This document shows, in pieces, positions 1 to 6,563 of a DNA stretch of 12,055 bases (positions within the stretch are counted from its first letter, which is position 1; each line of letters starts with the position of its first letter). Origin of the DNA: Desulfatitalea sp. (GTDB lineage: Bacteria > Desulfobacterota > Desulfobacteria > Desulfobacterales > Desulfosarcinaceae); contig JABDRH010000368.1 of assembly GCA_013041835.1 (NCBI GenBank), forward strand, positions 1 through 12,055, in the 5' to 3' direction. A model generated the notes under the pieces. It had not been told where the DNA came from, made no database searches, and saw only the letters and a program-made list of their open reading frames with translations. The translations under genes were made by a program, and so were the position numbers.

Positions 1-2
1 CC

Positions 3-296
3 TTGAGCCAGGGGGGCGACATCCTGATGGATATCGATCTTCAAGGCGCACGCCAGATGCTCCGACACTTCCCCAATGCGATTACCATTTTCATCCGCCC
101 CCCTTCTCTGGCGGTACTGGCGCAACGCCTGCGGGAAAGAGGCACCGACGACGAGGCGACCATCGCGCTGCGCCTGGAAAACGCCAAAGCGGAAATGGCC
201 GGCGCATCTTTGTCCCGCCATGTGGTGGTCAATGATGCATTCGACCAGGCCCTCGACGAACTGATCCAACTGGTGCTTGACTATCGATCCTCATGA
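3..296 (+). CDS. gmk: Guanylate kinase, C-terminal part (5' end outside window)
   Basis: This is the last 97 codons of guanylate kinase, the cytosolic enzyme that phosphorylates GMP to GDP with ATP in purine nucleotide synthesis. The visible part starts inside the GMP-binding/core region: GGDILMDIDLQGA matches the family pattern G-x-D-V-L-L-D-I-D-x-Q-G-A, and IFIRPPS matches the conserved I-F-I-x-P-P-S. The lid-region arginines follow in RLRERGTDDEATIALRL, and the closing VVNDAFDQAL matches the family V-x-N-D-x-(x)-x-x-A. The P-loop half lies upstream of the window, so the first in-frame TTG at position 3 is not a real start. The stop TGA (294-296) overlaps the ATG of rlmB (293-295), which implies translational coupling. 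Identification is by family motifs and is firm despite truncation by the window edge. Confidence 0.93.
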   Translation: MSQGGDILMDIDLQGARQMLRHFPNAITIFIRPPSLAVLAQRLRERGTDDEATIALRLENAKAEMAGASLSRHVVVNDAFDQALDELIQLVLDYRSS

Positions 297-1081
297 CGAC
301 CCGGGTAAAACACCACAAATCCAAATCCGGCGATGCCGATCTGTTGTACGGCTTCCACCCGGTGCGCGAGGTGCTGAAGGCCGGACGACGCGCCGTGGAA
401 TGTATCTTCCTGGCCGGCGGCCGTGGCATGCCCCGGCGGCGGGAGATCGCCGACTTGGCCCAACGGGCTGGAATTCCTGTGGAGTTGCGCACCCCTTCTG
501 AGTTAACCGCCTTGGTGGGGCACACCGGCCATCAGGATGTGGCCGCCAGGGCCGCCACCTACCCTGCCTGTTCACTGGAAACGCTGTTGGCGCGCAAACC
601 CGACGGCACGGCGCCTCCCCCGTGGCTGTTGCTGCTCGACCAGGTGACCGACCCGCAAAATTTCGGCGCCATGGTCCGAACGGCCCATTGCGCCGGCGTT
701 CAGGGCGTGGTGCTGCCCAAGGACCGATCCGCGCCCCCATCGCCGGCCGCCGTCAAGGCTTCGGCCGGTGCACTGGAACATATGCGCGTGGTTTATGTGA
801 CCAACCTTGTCAGCGCCATGAAATCGATTAAAAAGAACGGATACTGGATTGCCGGTGCCCACCAGGCGGGTCGTGTCAATCTTTTTGAAAGCGATCTCCG
901 GGGTGCCCTGGCCCTGGTCATTGGTGGGGAGGAGAAGGGACTTCGGCCGCTGGTGCAACAGCATTGCGATTTTACGGTGGCCATCCCCCAATACGGCGCG
1001 GTAACCTCACTGAATGCATCGGCCGCCGCCGCCGTCCTTATTTATGAAACCCTGCGGCAACGGCAAAAGGTCCGGTCGTGA
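293..1081 (+). CDS. rlmB: 23S rRNA (guanosine-2'-O-)-methyltransferase RlmB, SpoU/TrmH family
   Basis: A 262-aa SpoU-family (SPOUT) RNA 2'-O-ribose methyltransferase, most like RlmB, which uses S-adenosylmethionine to methylate a guanosine of 23S rRNA. Residues 18-90 form the L30e-like RNA-binding domain, opening with LYGFHPVREVLKAG. Residues 112-255 are the knotted catalytic domain. Motif 1 is DPQNFGAMVRTA (N123, R129), motif 2 is LVIGGEEKGL (E213, G216), and motif 3 is VAIPQYGAVTSLNASAAAA (S239, L240, N241). LPKDRSA and VTNL between them are typical of RlmB. Length fits the family (E. coli RlmB is 243 aa). The ATG overlaps the gmk stop in an ATGA arrangement. A TrmH or other SpoU target cannot be excluded, but the N-terminal domain favours RlmB. 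No clear terminator follows. Confidence 0.9.
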   Translation: MTTRVKHHKSKSGDADLLYGFHPVREVLKAGRRAVECIFLAGGRGMPRRREIADLAQRAGIPVELRTPSELTALVGHTGHQDVAARAATYPACSLETLLARKPDGTAPPPWLLLLDQVTDPQNFGAMVRTAHCAGVQGVVLPKDRSAPPSPAAVKASAGALEHMRVVYVTNLVSAMKSIKKNGYWIAGAHQAGRVNLFESDLRGALALVIGGEEKGLRPLVQQHCDFTVAIPQYGAVTSLNASAAAAVLIYETLRQRQKVRS

Positions 1082-1103
1082 TGCGCCGGATTCATCGCGT
1101 CCA

Positions 1104-1117
1104 CGGAACCGGTTCCG
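1104..1117. promoter_or_regulatory. 14-bp perfect palindrome upstream of icd
   Basis: CGGAACCGGTTCCG is a perfect inverted repeat lying 23 bp after the rlmB stop and about 160 bp before icd. A second, overlapping inverted repeat, GGTTC-C-GAACC, covers 1111-1121. The size and symmetry suit a dimeric regulator's operator, but no regulator is identified, and chance symmetry is possible in this GC-rich sequence. Confidence 0.25.
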
Positions 1118-1256
1118 AACCCTGCGGTGATTTCCGCCCCAGTGCATATTCCATACAGCGACTTTACCTTGCGTTACACGCTGCGGATGATAAGTATTAG
1201 CGGTTATTCATATTACCATCTGGCCGGACGGCAGACATGCTTACCGGACGGTTCCC

Positions 1257-1265
1257 AGGAGGAGG
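1257..1265 (+). promoter_or_regulatory. Strong ribosome binding site of icd
   Basis: AGGAGGAGG lies 12 nt before the ATG at 1278 and supports that start over the upstream in-frame candidates. Confidence 0.75.
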
Positions 1266-1277
1266 CGAAAAAAAACT

Positions 1278-2504
1278 ATGGACAACTCACAACCTCAAAA
1301 AATCACCCTTACCGCGCACGGCGCCCTGCAAGTGCCGGATGTGCCCATCATTCCCTTTATCGAAGGCGACGGCATCGGCGTGGATATCTGGCCGGCCACC
1401 CGGCATGTCATAGACAAGGCGGTATCGGCCGCCTACGACGGACGCCGACGCATCGAATGGAAAGAGTTGCTGGTGGGCGAAAAAGGATTTCATCAAACCG
1501 GTCAATGGCTTTCCGATGATGCCTTGAACACTATCAGTGAACATGCAGTGGCCATCAAAGGCCCCATGACCACGCCTGTGGGTACCGGGATTCGCAGCCT
1601 CAACGTAGCCATTCGCCAGCGGTTGGACCTGTATGCCTGCGTGCGCCCGGTCAAGTATATTGATCCGGTGCCCAGCCCCATGAAAGCCCCGCACAAAATC
1701 GATATGGTGGTATTCCGCGAGAACACCGAAGACTTATACGCCGGTATCGAATGGCAAGCCGGCAGTGATGAAGTCAAGCGAGTGATCGATTTTCTCAACA
1801 CTCAGATGGGGACAACCCTGACCGGACCCACCGGCATCGGCATCAAACCCATCAGCGAGGCCAACACCAAGCGATTGGTGGCCAGGGCCATCACCTATGC
1901 CATTGAGTTGCAGCGCCCCAGCGTGACGCTCATGCACAAGGGCAATATCATGAAATTCACCGAAGGCGCCTTCAGCCGCTGGGGCTACGAAGTCGCCAAG
2001 GAGCATTTCGCCGATCAGACCCTCACCGAAGCAGAGCTGTATGATACGTATAACGGAAAAGCGCCTGACGGCAAGGTGGTGATTAAGGACCGCATTGCCG
2101 ATATGCTGTTTCAGCAAGTGCTGCTGCGGCCCGACGAATTCTCGGTGATCGCCACGCCCAATCTGAATGGCGATTATATCTCGGACGCATTGGCCGCCCA
2201 GGTTGGCGGCTTGGGCATGGCGCCGGGCGCCAATATCGGCGACAGATGCGCGGTTTTCGAAGCGACCCATGGCACGGCGCCCAAATACGCCGGTCTGGAC
2301 AAAGTCAATCCCAGTTCCCTGATCCTCTCCGGTGCCATGATGCTCGACCACCTTGGATGGAATGAAGCCGCCGACCGGGTGCGTGCGGCCCTTCAGGCCA
2401 CGGTGAGGGACGGTGTGGTCACGTACGACTTGGCCCGGCAGATCCAAGGCGCCAAAGAGGTGGCTTGTTCGGCCTTTGCCACGGCCATTGCCGAACGGCT
2501 GTAA
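1278..2504 (+). CDS. icd: NADP-dependent isocitrate dehydrogenase
   Basis: A 408-aa dimeric type-I isocitrate dehydrogenase, close in length to the E. coli enzyme (416 aa). It oxidatively decarboxylates isocitrate to 2-oxoglutarate in the cytosol and makes NADPH. The substrate loop [12 protein letters not shown] (S107) corresponds to the E. coli site phosphorylated by AceK. Catalytic Tyr and Lys are at Y154 (EDLYAGIEW) and K221 ([11 protein letters not shown]). Metal-binding aspartates are D271, D299 and D303 (NLNGDYISD). NADP specificity is indicated by K336-Y337 in [10 protein letters not shown]343, and Y383 plus R387 in [11 protein letters not shown] enzymes of this family differ at these positions. 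The ATG follows AGGAGGAGG at good spacing. It stands after a ~200-bp gap, so it probably has its own promoter. In Desulfobacterota this enzyme serves glutamate synthesis and, in complete oxidisers, the citric acid cycle. Confidence 0.96.
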   Translation: MDNSQPQKITLTAHGALQVPDVPIIPFIEGDGIGVDIWPATRHVIDKAVSAAYDGRRRIEWKELLVGEKGFHQTGQWLSDDALNTISEHAVAIKGPMTTPVGTGIRSLNVAIRQRLDLYACVRPVKYIDPVPSPMKAPHKIDMVVFRENTEDLYAGIEWQAGSDEVKRVIDFLNTQMGTTLTGPTGIGIKPISEANTKRLVARAITYAIELQRPSVTLMHKGNIMKFTEGAFSRWGYEVAKEHFADQTLTEAELYDTYNGKAPDGKVVIKDRIADMLFQQVLLRPDEFSVIATPNLNGDYISDALAAQVGGLGMAPGANIGDRCAVFEATHGTAPKYAGLDKVNPSSLILSGAMMLDHLGWNEAADRVRAALQATVRDGVVTYDLARQIQGAKEVACSAFATAIAERL

Positions 2505-2519
2505 GCACTTTCGGCTGTA

Positions 2520-3407
2520 ATGATTCCTTTTCAAGATACGAGATCCCGGCTGCCGGTTGCCACCGGGAACATCCACACGGAAAAGCACCCCGGCAGATTC
2601 CGGCGGCTGTTGCGAACCGGATTGGCGGCCCTGTTTCCAGCCATCTGCCATAGCTGCAAACGGCTTTATGCAATGCCGGATGCCATGCACCAACCGATAG
2701 CAGCGGCATCCCCTGCCGAATTCTTCTCGGCGGTCATGGCGCCGTATCTGTGTGCCCGATGCCGTAAGGGGTTTACGGCTGTGGCGTCGCCGATGTGCCC
2801 CCAGTGCGGCAAACCCTTCGTGTCGCCCCATGGACCGGATCACCTGTGCGGCGGCTGCCGCACCTGCGCTTTCCGTTTTCAAGCGGCCAGGGCTGCCGGG
2901 ATTCACGAAGGCGTATTGCGCATGGTGGTTCACCAACTCAAGTTCAACAGCCGGGATCACCTGGCACCCCCATTGGGCCGGCTGCTGTGGCATGTCCTGC
3001 GGCGACACTGGCGCCCGTCGGACTTCGACTGCATCGTGCCGGTGCCCCTTCATGCCGGCCGTTTGCGACAACGCGGATTCAATCAGGCGCTGCTTTTGAT
3101 CCGGCACTGGGCGCGTTGGGCCGCGATGGACGGCATTGTCTTGCCACCCGGCTGGCTTGGAGACGACGTATTGGTCCGCAGGCGTCCGACCCGCCCCCAG
3201 ACGGGCTTGAACAAAGCCGAACGTGCGGTTAACCTGCGCGATGTCTTTGCCGTTGCCAAAAGCAGCCGCATCCGGAGCCGGCGCATCCTGCTGGTGGATG
3301 ATGTACTGACCACGGGAACCACGACCAACGCCTGTGCCAGCACACTTTTGCACGCCGGCGCTTCGGAGGTGCGGGTGCTGACCCTGTCCCGCGCCTTGCT
3401 GGAGTAA
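2520..3407 (+). CDS. comF: ComF-family double zinc-ribbon phosphoribosyltransferase
   Basis: A 295-aa ComF/ComFC-family protein. Residues 38-116 are cysteine-rich, with pairs C43/C46, C78/C81, C93/C96 and C110/C113/C116, as in the N-terminal zinc-binding region of the family. Residues 125-295 are a type-I phosphoribosyltransferase fold with the family marks HQLKF (138-142), PVPLH (174-178), RGFNQA (185-190), RRPTRPQTGL (221-230) and the PRPP loop ILLVDDVLTTGTT (256-268). ComFC proteins of naturally competent bacteria help import single-stranded DNA, but in most bacteria the role is unproven and no competence gene is nearby. The ATG lies 16 nt after the icd stop with no clear Shine-Dalgarno. 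CGGCTGTAA is repeated at 2496-2504 and 2512-2520, so the second copy overlaps this start. The segment before residue 25 is unlike the family, and a later start is possible. It is 5 nt from pgeF. Confidence 0.88.
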   Translation: MIPFQDTRSRLPVATGNIHTEKHPGRFRRLLRTGLAALFPAICHSCKRLYAMPDAMHQPIAAASPAEFFSAVMAPYLCARCRKGFTAVASPMCPQCGKPFVSPHGPDHLCGGCRTCAFRFQAARAAGIHEGVLRMVVHQLKFNSRDHLAPPLGRLLWHVLRRHWRPSDFDCIVPVPLHAGRLRQRGFNQALLLIRHWARWAAMDGIVLPPGWLGDDVLVRRRPTRPQTGLNKAERAVNLRDVFAVAKSSRIRSRRILLVDDVLTTGTTTNACASTLLHAGASEVRVLTLSRALLE

Positions 3408-3412
3408 AGCGC

Positions 3413-4195
3413 ATGCGCTGGGTGTGCGACGGCATGCTGCGATATCTGCAATTTCCAATGCTGGCGGAGTTGCACGGTTTCCGGCATGGCATTTTCACGC
3501 GCTTTTCGGTGGCGCAGGATGGCCGCAAGAAACCGTTCAACATCGGACGCGGCGGCCCATTTTTGGAAAACGAAACGCTATCCAACCGCCGGCGCATGAT
3601 CCGGGCCACCGGATTCCCCACGGCTGTTTATGCCCGGCAGGTGCACGGCGCCGATGTGGCGACCTGGACGGCGGATGCCGTGCCAAGCACCTTCGATGAA
3701 ACGGCATCCGCCGACCTGCAGGGCGATGCCCTGCTGACCCGAGCGACAGGCACCGGCCTGGTGATTCAAACGGCAGACTGCCAAAGTGTCATGCTGGCCG
3801 ATCCCGTGGCTCGGGTCGTGGCCAATGTGCATGCCGGCTGGCGCGGAAGCATCCAAAACATCCTGGAGCGAACCGTACAGACCATGAAACAACGCTTCGG
3901 TTGCCGCCCCGAACATTTGATCTGCGGCATCGGTCCCTCCCTGGGACCATGTTGTGCGGAATTTATTCATTTTCGCCGTGAAATCCCGAAATCCTACTGG
4001 GTCTACCGCCGGGAAGGCGATCGGTTTGATTTCTGGCGCATGAGTACCGATCAGTTGGTGAAGACCGGCGTTAAGCGCCGCAATATCACCGTCAGTGGAC
4101 TATGCACGCGCTGTAACCCTCAGTTGTTTTTTTCATATCGCGGGCAAGGCCGGTCGGCGGGGCGATTCGCCGCCGTGATCGGCCTGACATCATAA
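3413..4195 (+). CDS. pgeF: Peptidoglycan editing factor PgeF (YfiH / laccase-domain family)
   Basis: A 260-aa member of the YfiH/DUF152 multi-copper-oxidase-like family, now called PgeF after its E. coli role in keeping L-serine out of the peptidoglycan stem peptide; some members are also reported as purine nucleoside phosphorylases. The metal ligands of the family are visible: H78 in ARQVHGADV, C123 in QTADCQSVMLAD and H140 in NVHAGWRG. Other family marks are DALLT (105-109), GIGPSLGPCC (172-181) and the C-terminal CTRCNPQLFFSYR (231-243). HGIFTR near residue 25 matches the usual N-terminus. The ATG is 5 nt after the comF stop, with GGAG at 3401-3404 inside the comF end, so translation is probably coupled. 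No signal peptide is seen, so it is cytosolic. Family assignment is firm; exact substrate is not readable from sequence. Confidence 0.9.
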   Translation: MRWVCDGMLRYLQFPMLAELHGFRHGIFTRFSVAQDGRKKPFNIGRGGPFLENETLSNRRRMIRATGFPTAVYARQVHGADVATWTADAVPSTFDETASADLQGDALLTRATGTGLVIQTADCQSVMLADPVARVVANVHAGWRGSIQNILERTVQTMKQRFGCRPEHLICGIGPSLGPCCAEFIHFRREIPKSYWVYRREGDRFDFWRMSTDQLVKTGVKRRNITVSGLCTRCNPQLFFSYRGQGRSAGRFAAVIGLTS

Positions 4196-4216
4196 CCATC
4201 GGCAAAAGGGATAAGC

Positions 4217-5020
4217 ATGCTGCAACAACGCGCCACCGTATTGTGGAATCAACCCGCCGGGCCATCCGTCTTTCGCCTGGGCCTGAGTTGTCCATCGGGC
4301 TATGCGGACGCCATACCAGGTCAATTCGTCATGGTCCAGACGACTGAGGGCATGGTGCCGTTGCTGCGCCGCCCTTTTTCCATCTTCGGTCTGATCGGCG
4401 ACCGGAAACGACCTGAAGGTCTGGAACTGCTCTACCGTGTGATAGGAAGCGGCACCGCGCACCTTGCCCGCTTGAAAACCGGGCAGCCCCTGGACGTACT
4501 GGGCCCATTGGGTCGTGGCTTCACCCTATCGGCCGGTATGAAACAAATCTATTTGGCGGCCGGCGGCATGGGGGTGGCACCGATCCGCTTTCTGGCGGTC
4601 CACCTGGCCGCCCGGGACATTGATCTGAGTGCCTGCCGTCTCTTTCTGGGCGGACGCAACCAAAAGGAGCTGTTTTGCCGCGACGAGTTCGCCGCCTTGG
4701 GCATGCCTGTCACCCTTTCCACCGACGACGGCAGCCAAGGCCGTCAATGCCTGCTCACCGATCCGCTGCAAGAGCTTGTTAGCACCCAACAGCCGGACCT
4801 GATCGCGGCGTGCGGCCCCCACGGCATGCTCGTGTGCGTGGCCGGCATCGCTGAAAAGCACCATGTGGCCTGCCAGTTCTCCATGGAGACCCTCATGGCC
4901 TGCGGCATGGGCGCCTGCCTCGGCTGCGCCGTACCAGCGGACCGAGCACAGGATGGCTATCGCCATGTTTGCACGCACGGTCCGGTGTTCAGCGTGGGCG
5001 AAGTGAATATAGTTCATTAA
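4217..5020 (+). CDS. pyrK: Dihydroorotate dehydrogenase electron-transfer subunit PyrK-like (FAD / 2Fe-2S)
   Basis: A 267-aa ferredoxin-reductase-type flavoprotein. In the B-type dihydroorotate dehydrogenase, PyrK passes electrons from PyrD to NAD+. The FAD-binding part has RRPFSIF (51-57) and GPLGRGF (96-102). The NAD(P)-binding part has AAGGMGVAPIRFL (114-126) and AACGPHGM (197-204). The C-terminal [2Fe-2S] cluster is C229-x4-C234-x2-C237-x14-C252 in MACGMGACLGCAVP and HVCTHGPVF, the PyrK pattern. AAAAGGG at 4204-4210 precedes the ATG. pyrD normally sits next to pyrK, yet here the neighbours are pgeF and the F0 genes, so its partner must be elsewhere, or the protein may serve another dehydrogenase. 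Related subunits such as NfnB/SudB or hydrogenase gamma are possible alternatives, but the length and cysteine motif fit PyrK best. Confidence 0.85.
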   Translation: MLQQRATVLWNQPAGPSVFRLGLSCPSGYADAIPGQFVMVQTTEGMVPLLRRPFSIFGLIGDRKRPEGLELLYRVIGSGTAHLARLKTGQPLDVLGPLGRGFTLSAGMKQIYLAAGGMGVAPIRFLAVHLAARDIDLSACRLFLGGRNQKELFCRDEFAALGMPVTLSTDDGSQGRQCLLTDPLQELVSTQQPDLIAACGPHGMLVCVAGIAEKHHVACQFSMETLMACGMGACLGCAVPADRAQDGYRHVCTHGPVFSVGEVNIVH

Positions 5021-5038
5021 CAATTGGCGCATTGTCCA

Positions 5039-5065
5039 TTGACTTGGACCGGTAGCTGTGTTAAT
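5039..5065 (+). promoter_or_regulatory. Putative sigma70-type promoter for the F0 genes
   Basis: TTGACT at 5039-5044 matches five of six -35 bases. GTTAAT at 5060-5065 matches four of six -10 bases and is preceded by an extended -10 TG at 5057-5058. The spacer is short (15 nt), which makes this uncertain. It sits in the 97-bp gap between pyrK and atpZ. Confidence 0.35.
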
Positions 5066-5117
5066 TGCTGCACCTTCGATTGCGCCGCGAAGACGGCCTT
5101 GAAAGACTGCTCTTTTT

Positions 5118-5336
5118 ATGGACAAGGAGACTCGGCGTTACATCAAGGAGTTGGCCTATTTCAGCACCATCGGCCTGTCCATGGCGCTGTCTATTTTCAT
5201 TGGTCTGGCCATCGGTGTGTATCTGGACCGATGTTGGGATACGGCGCCGTGGCTAACCCTGATCTTCATGGGGCTGGGCATCGCCGCCGGGTTCAAGAAC
5301 ATCGGCATGGCCATCAAGAAGCTGCGCAAGTTATAG
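5118..5336 (+). CDS. atpZ: AtpZ/AtpI-family small membrane protein of the ATP synthase locus
   Basis: A 72-aa protein of the 'ATPase gene 1' family (AtpZ, putative F0F1 assembly or Mg2+/Ca2+ transport factor). It has a charged N-terminus (MDKETRRYIKELAYF), a first membrane segment at about 16-37 containing GLAIGVYLD, a short loop with W45, and a second segment at about 46-62 (LIFMGLGIAAGF) ending in KKLRKL. The motif G-x-x-x-G-x-x-L-D and the two-helix layout are typical. It is followed 28 nt later by atpI, as in many F0 operons. No clear Shine-Dalgarno precedes the ATG, only weak GAAAG, so either the start or coupling to an upstream cistron is uncertain. Its proposed roles come from other bacteria. 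Confidence 0.82.
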   Translation: MDKETRRYIKELAYFSTIGLSMALSIFIGLAIGVYLDRCWDTAPWLTLIFMGLGIAAGFKNIGMAIKKLRKL

Positions 5337-5364
5337 GAATGAATAAGACATCAGGCAAAGAACG

Positions 5365-5751
5365 GTGGATATTCAACAACGGCTACTGCATTTCATAACC
5401 CGCGCCAACTGGGTGCTGTTTGCCCTGGCCAGCCTCGCCGGCCTGTGCTTGACATCCATTGATTTCGCTTTAGGCATCGTGGCCGGGGGGTTGATTGTTA
5501 CCATCAACTTTCACCTGTTGTCTCGCACTTTAAAAGAAGCTCTGGCGCCGACCAGCCTCACCTCCCACAACGTGGTGCTGGTTAAATATTACATCCGATT
5601 TCTCGTCAGTGGCGTTATTATTTTCATTCTCATTCAGCAGCATTGGATCAACCCGCTCGGGTTGTTCATCGGTTTATCCGTCGTGGTCGCGAGCATCACC
5701 CTGGCCACGGTCATAGAAGTTAAGCGACTCATTTGCAAGGAGGCGGTCTAG
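5365..5751 (+). CDS. atpI: ATP synthase subunit I (AtpI-like membrane protein)
   Basis: A 128-aa protein with four likely membrane segments at about 15-30, 34-52, 74-92 and 97-117, consistent with the ATP-synthase I family (accessory protein helping assemble the c-ring). Position between AtpZ and subunit a supports this. The start is GTG at 5365. The same frame has a TAA at 5344-5346 and no other ATG, GTG or TTG between that stop and 5365. AGG at 5353-5355 gives a modest ribosome binding site. The conserved polar stretch after the second helix, INFHLLSRTLKEAL, is typical of the family, whose overall sequence conservation is low. The stop (5749-5751) lies 2 nt before the atpB ATG, and the atpB ribosome binding site is inside this gene, so the two are translationally linked. 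Confidence 0.8.
   Translation: MDIQQRLLHFITRANWVLFALASLAGLCLTSIDFALGIVAGGLIVTINFHLLSRTLKEALAPTSLTSHNVVLVKYYIRFLVSGVIIFILIQQHWINPLGLFIGLSVVVASITLATVIEVKRLICKEAV
5737..5743 (+). promoter_or_regulatory. Ribosome binding site setting the atpB start
   Basis: AAGGAGG ends 10 nt before ATG 5754. This favours the ATG over the in-frame TTG at 5733, which lies upstream of the site itself and would add seven unlikely residues. Confidence 0.8.
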
Positions 5752-5753
5752 GA

Positions 5754-6446
5754 ATGCATCCATACCCGTTATTGGAAAAGTTTTTTGGCTTGTTTGGTGA
5801 GGGGGCGCAACATTTTGCATCTGAATACAACATTGTCCTTCACTCATGGCTATTGATGTTGGTTTTGATCATCGTCGGTGCGATAGCTGGAAAGAGTGTC
5901 AGATTGATTCCAGGCCGACTTCAAAACTTCATGGAAACAGTTGTCTCGGGCATAGAAGAATTTATGGTCGAAACCATTGGCGAGGAGGGTCGTTGGCTTT
6001 TACCCTTGGCGGCGACTATTTTTTTATATGTCTTTTTAGGAAACCTGATGGGATTGATTCCTGGTTTGCTTCCGCCGACTTCAAGTCTTAATACAACACT
6101 TTCATGCGCCTTGGTCGTTGTTACGTTCACCCACATTATAGGCGTCAAGTACCATGGCATCGGATATATCAAACACTTTTTAGGGCCTGTATGGTGGATG
6201 TCACCGCTTATTTTTATCATTGAAATAATTGGACATCTCGCCAGGATTCTCTCTCTTTCGATTCGTCTCTTCGGCAATATGATGGGACATGAAATTGTAC
6301 TGGGCATTTTGTTTCTTTTGGCAGGCGCCTTTCTAGCGCCGCTTCCCATAATGGCCATGGGCATATTTGTCGCTTTTGTTCAAGGTTTTGTTTTCTTCTT
6401 GCTGTCAATCATTTACTTCCAAGGCGCCATGGAGCACGCTCATTGA
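5754..6446 (+). CDS. atpB: ATP synthase F0 subunit a
   Basis: A 230-aa subunit a, the stator membrane protein that, with the c-ring, forms the ion path of the F-type ATP synthase. Hydrophobic helices lie at about 28-46, 82-105, 115-130, 148-163, 165-190 and 195-222. The essential arginine is R171 in LSLSIRLFGNMMGHE, equivalent to E. coli R210, followed by N175 and H179-E180. LPLAATIFLYVFLGNLMGLIPG (split at 83-104) and the loop PPTSSLNTTL (107-116) are family hallmarks. Length is typical of short bacterial subunit a. Odd point: base use is much more AT-rich than in its neighbours (26 of 60 G+C at 6241-6300 against 43 of 60 in atpE at 6601-6660), with many TTT, ATT and TTG codons. Function is firm; the cause of the composition shift is unknown. 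Confidence 0.96.
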   Translation: MHPYPLLEKFFGLFGEGAQHFASEYNIVLHSWLLMLVLIIVGAIAGKSVRLIPGRLQNFMETVVSGIEEFMVETIGEEGRWLLPLAATIFLYVFLGNLMGLIPGLLPPTSSLNTTLSCALVVVTFTHIIGVKYHGIGYIKHFLGPVWWMSPLIFIIEIIGHLARILSLSIRLFGNMMGHEIVLGILFLLAGAFLAPLPIMAMGIFVAFVQGFVFFLLSIIYFQGAMEHAH

Positions 6447-6481
6447 TTGAAGGGTCACCAGCCATATTTTGGTTTCGGTTG

Positions 6482-6509
6482 TTGCCATATTGGCAAACTA
6501 TAAAGTTTG
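6482..6509 (+). promoter_or_regulatory. Two overlapping hairpins between atpB and atpE
   Basis: TTGCCA-TAT-TGGCAA (6482-6496) and CAAACT-ATAA-AGTTTG (6494-6509) are perfect 6-bp stems that share bases 6494-6496, so only one can form fully at a time. They sit about 55 nt before atpE. They could be an mRNA processing or stability element or mark an internal promoter (TATAAA at 6499-6504 is -10-like, without a convincing -35). Neither has a U-tract, so termination is unlikely. GCCATATT is also directly repeated at 6461-6468 and 6484-6491. Confidence 0.4.
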
Positions 6510-6545
6510 GGTTAATGGAAGAAGCCCGATTTACAAACACTTCAC

Positions 6546-6553
6546 AAGGAGGT
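6546..6553 (+). promoter_or_regulatory. Near-perfect Shine-Dalgarno of atpE
   Basis: AAGGAGGT lies 10 nt before ATG 6564. It is the strongest ribosome binding site in the window, fitting the need for many c subunits per complex. Confidence 0.8.
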
Positions 6554-6563
6554 AGGTAAACCA

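Noticed and set aside
1169..1197. Promoter for icd using TTGCGT with AAGTAT or GATAAG
   Set aside because: No pair gives both acceptable hexamers and 16-18 nt spacing.
1734..3458. 574-codon open frame on the minus strand across icd and comF
   Set aside because: Antisense shadow of two confidently identified genes in GC-rich DNA; low-complexity composition and no recognisable domain.
5339..5398. Short frame MNKTSGKERW... before atpI
   Set aside because: Overlaps the atpI start in a different frame, ends within it, and the atpI frame has the membrane-protein features expected.
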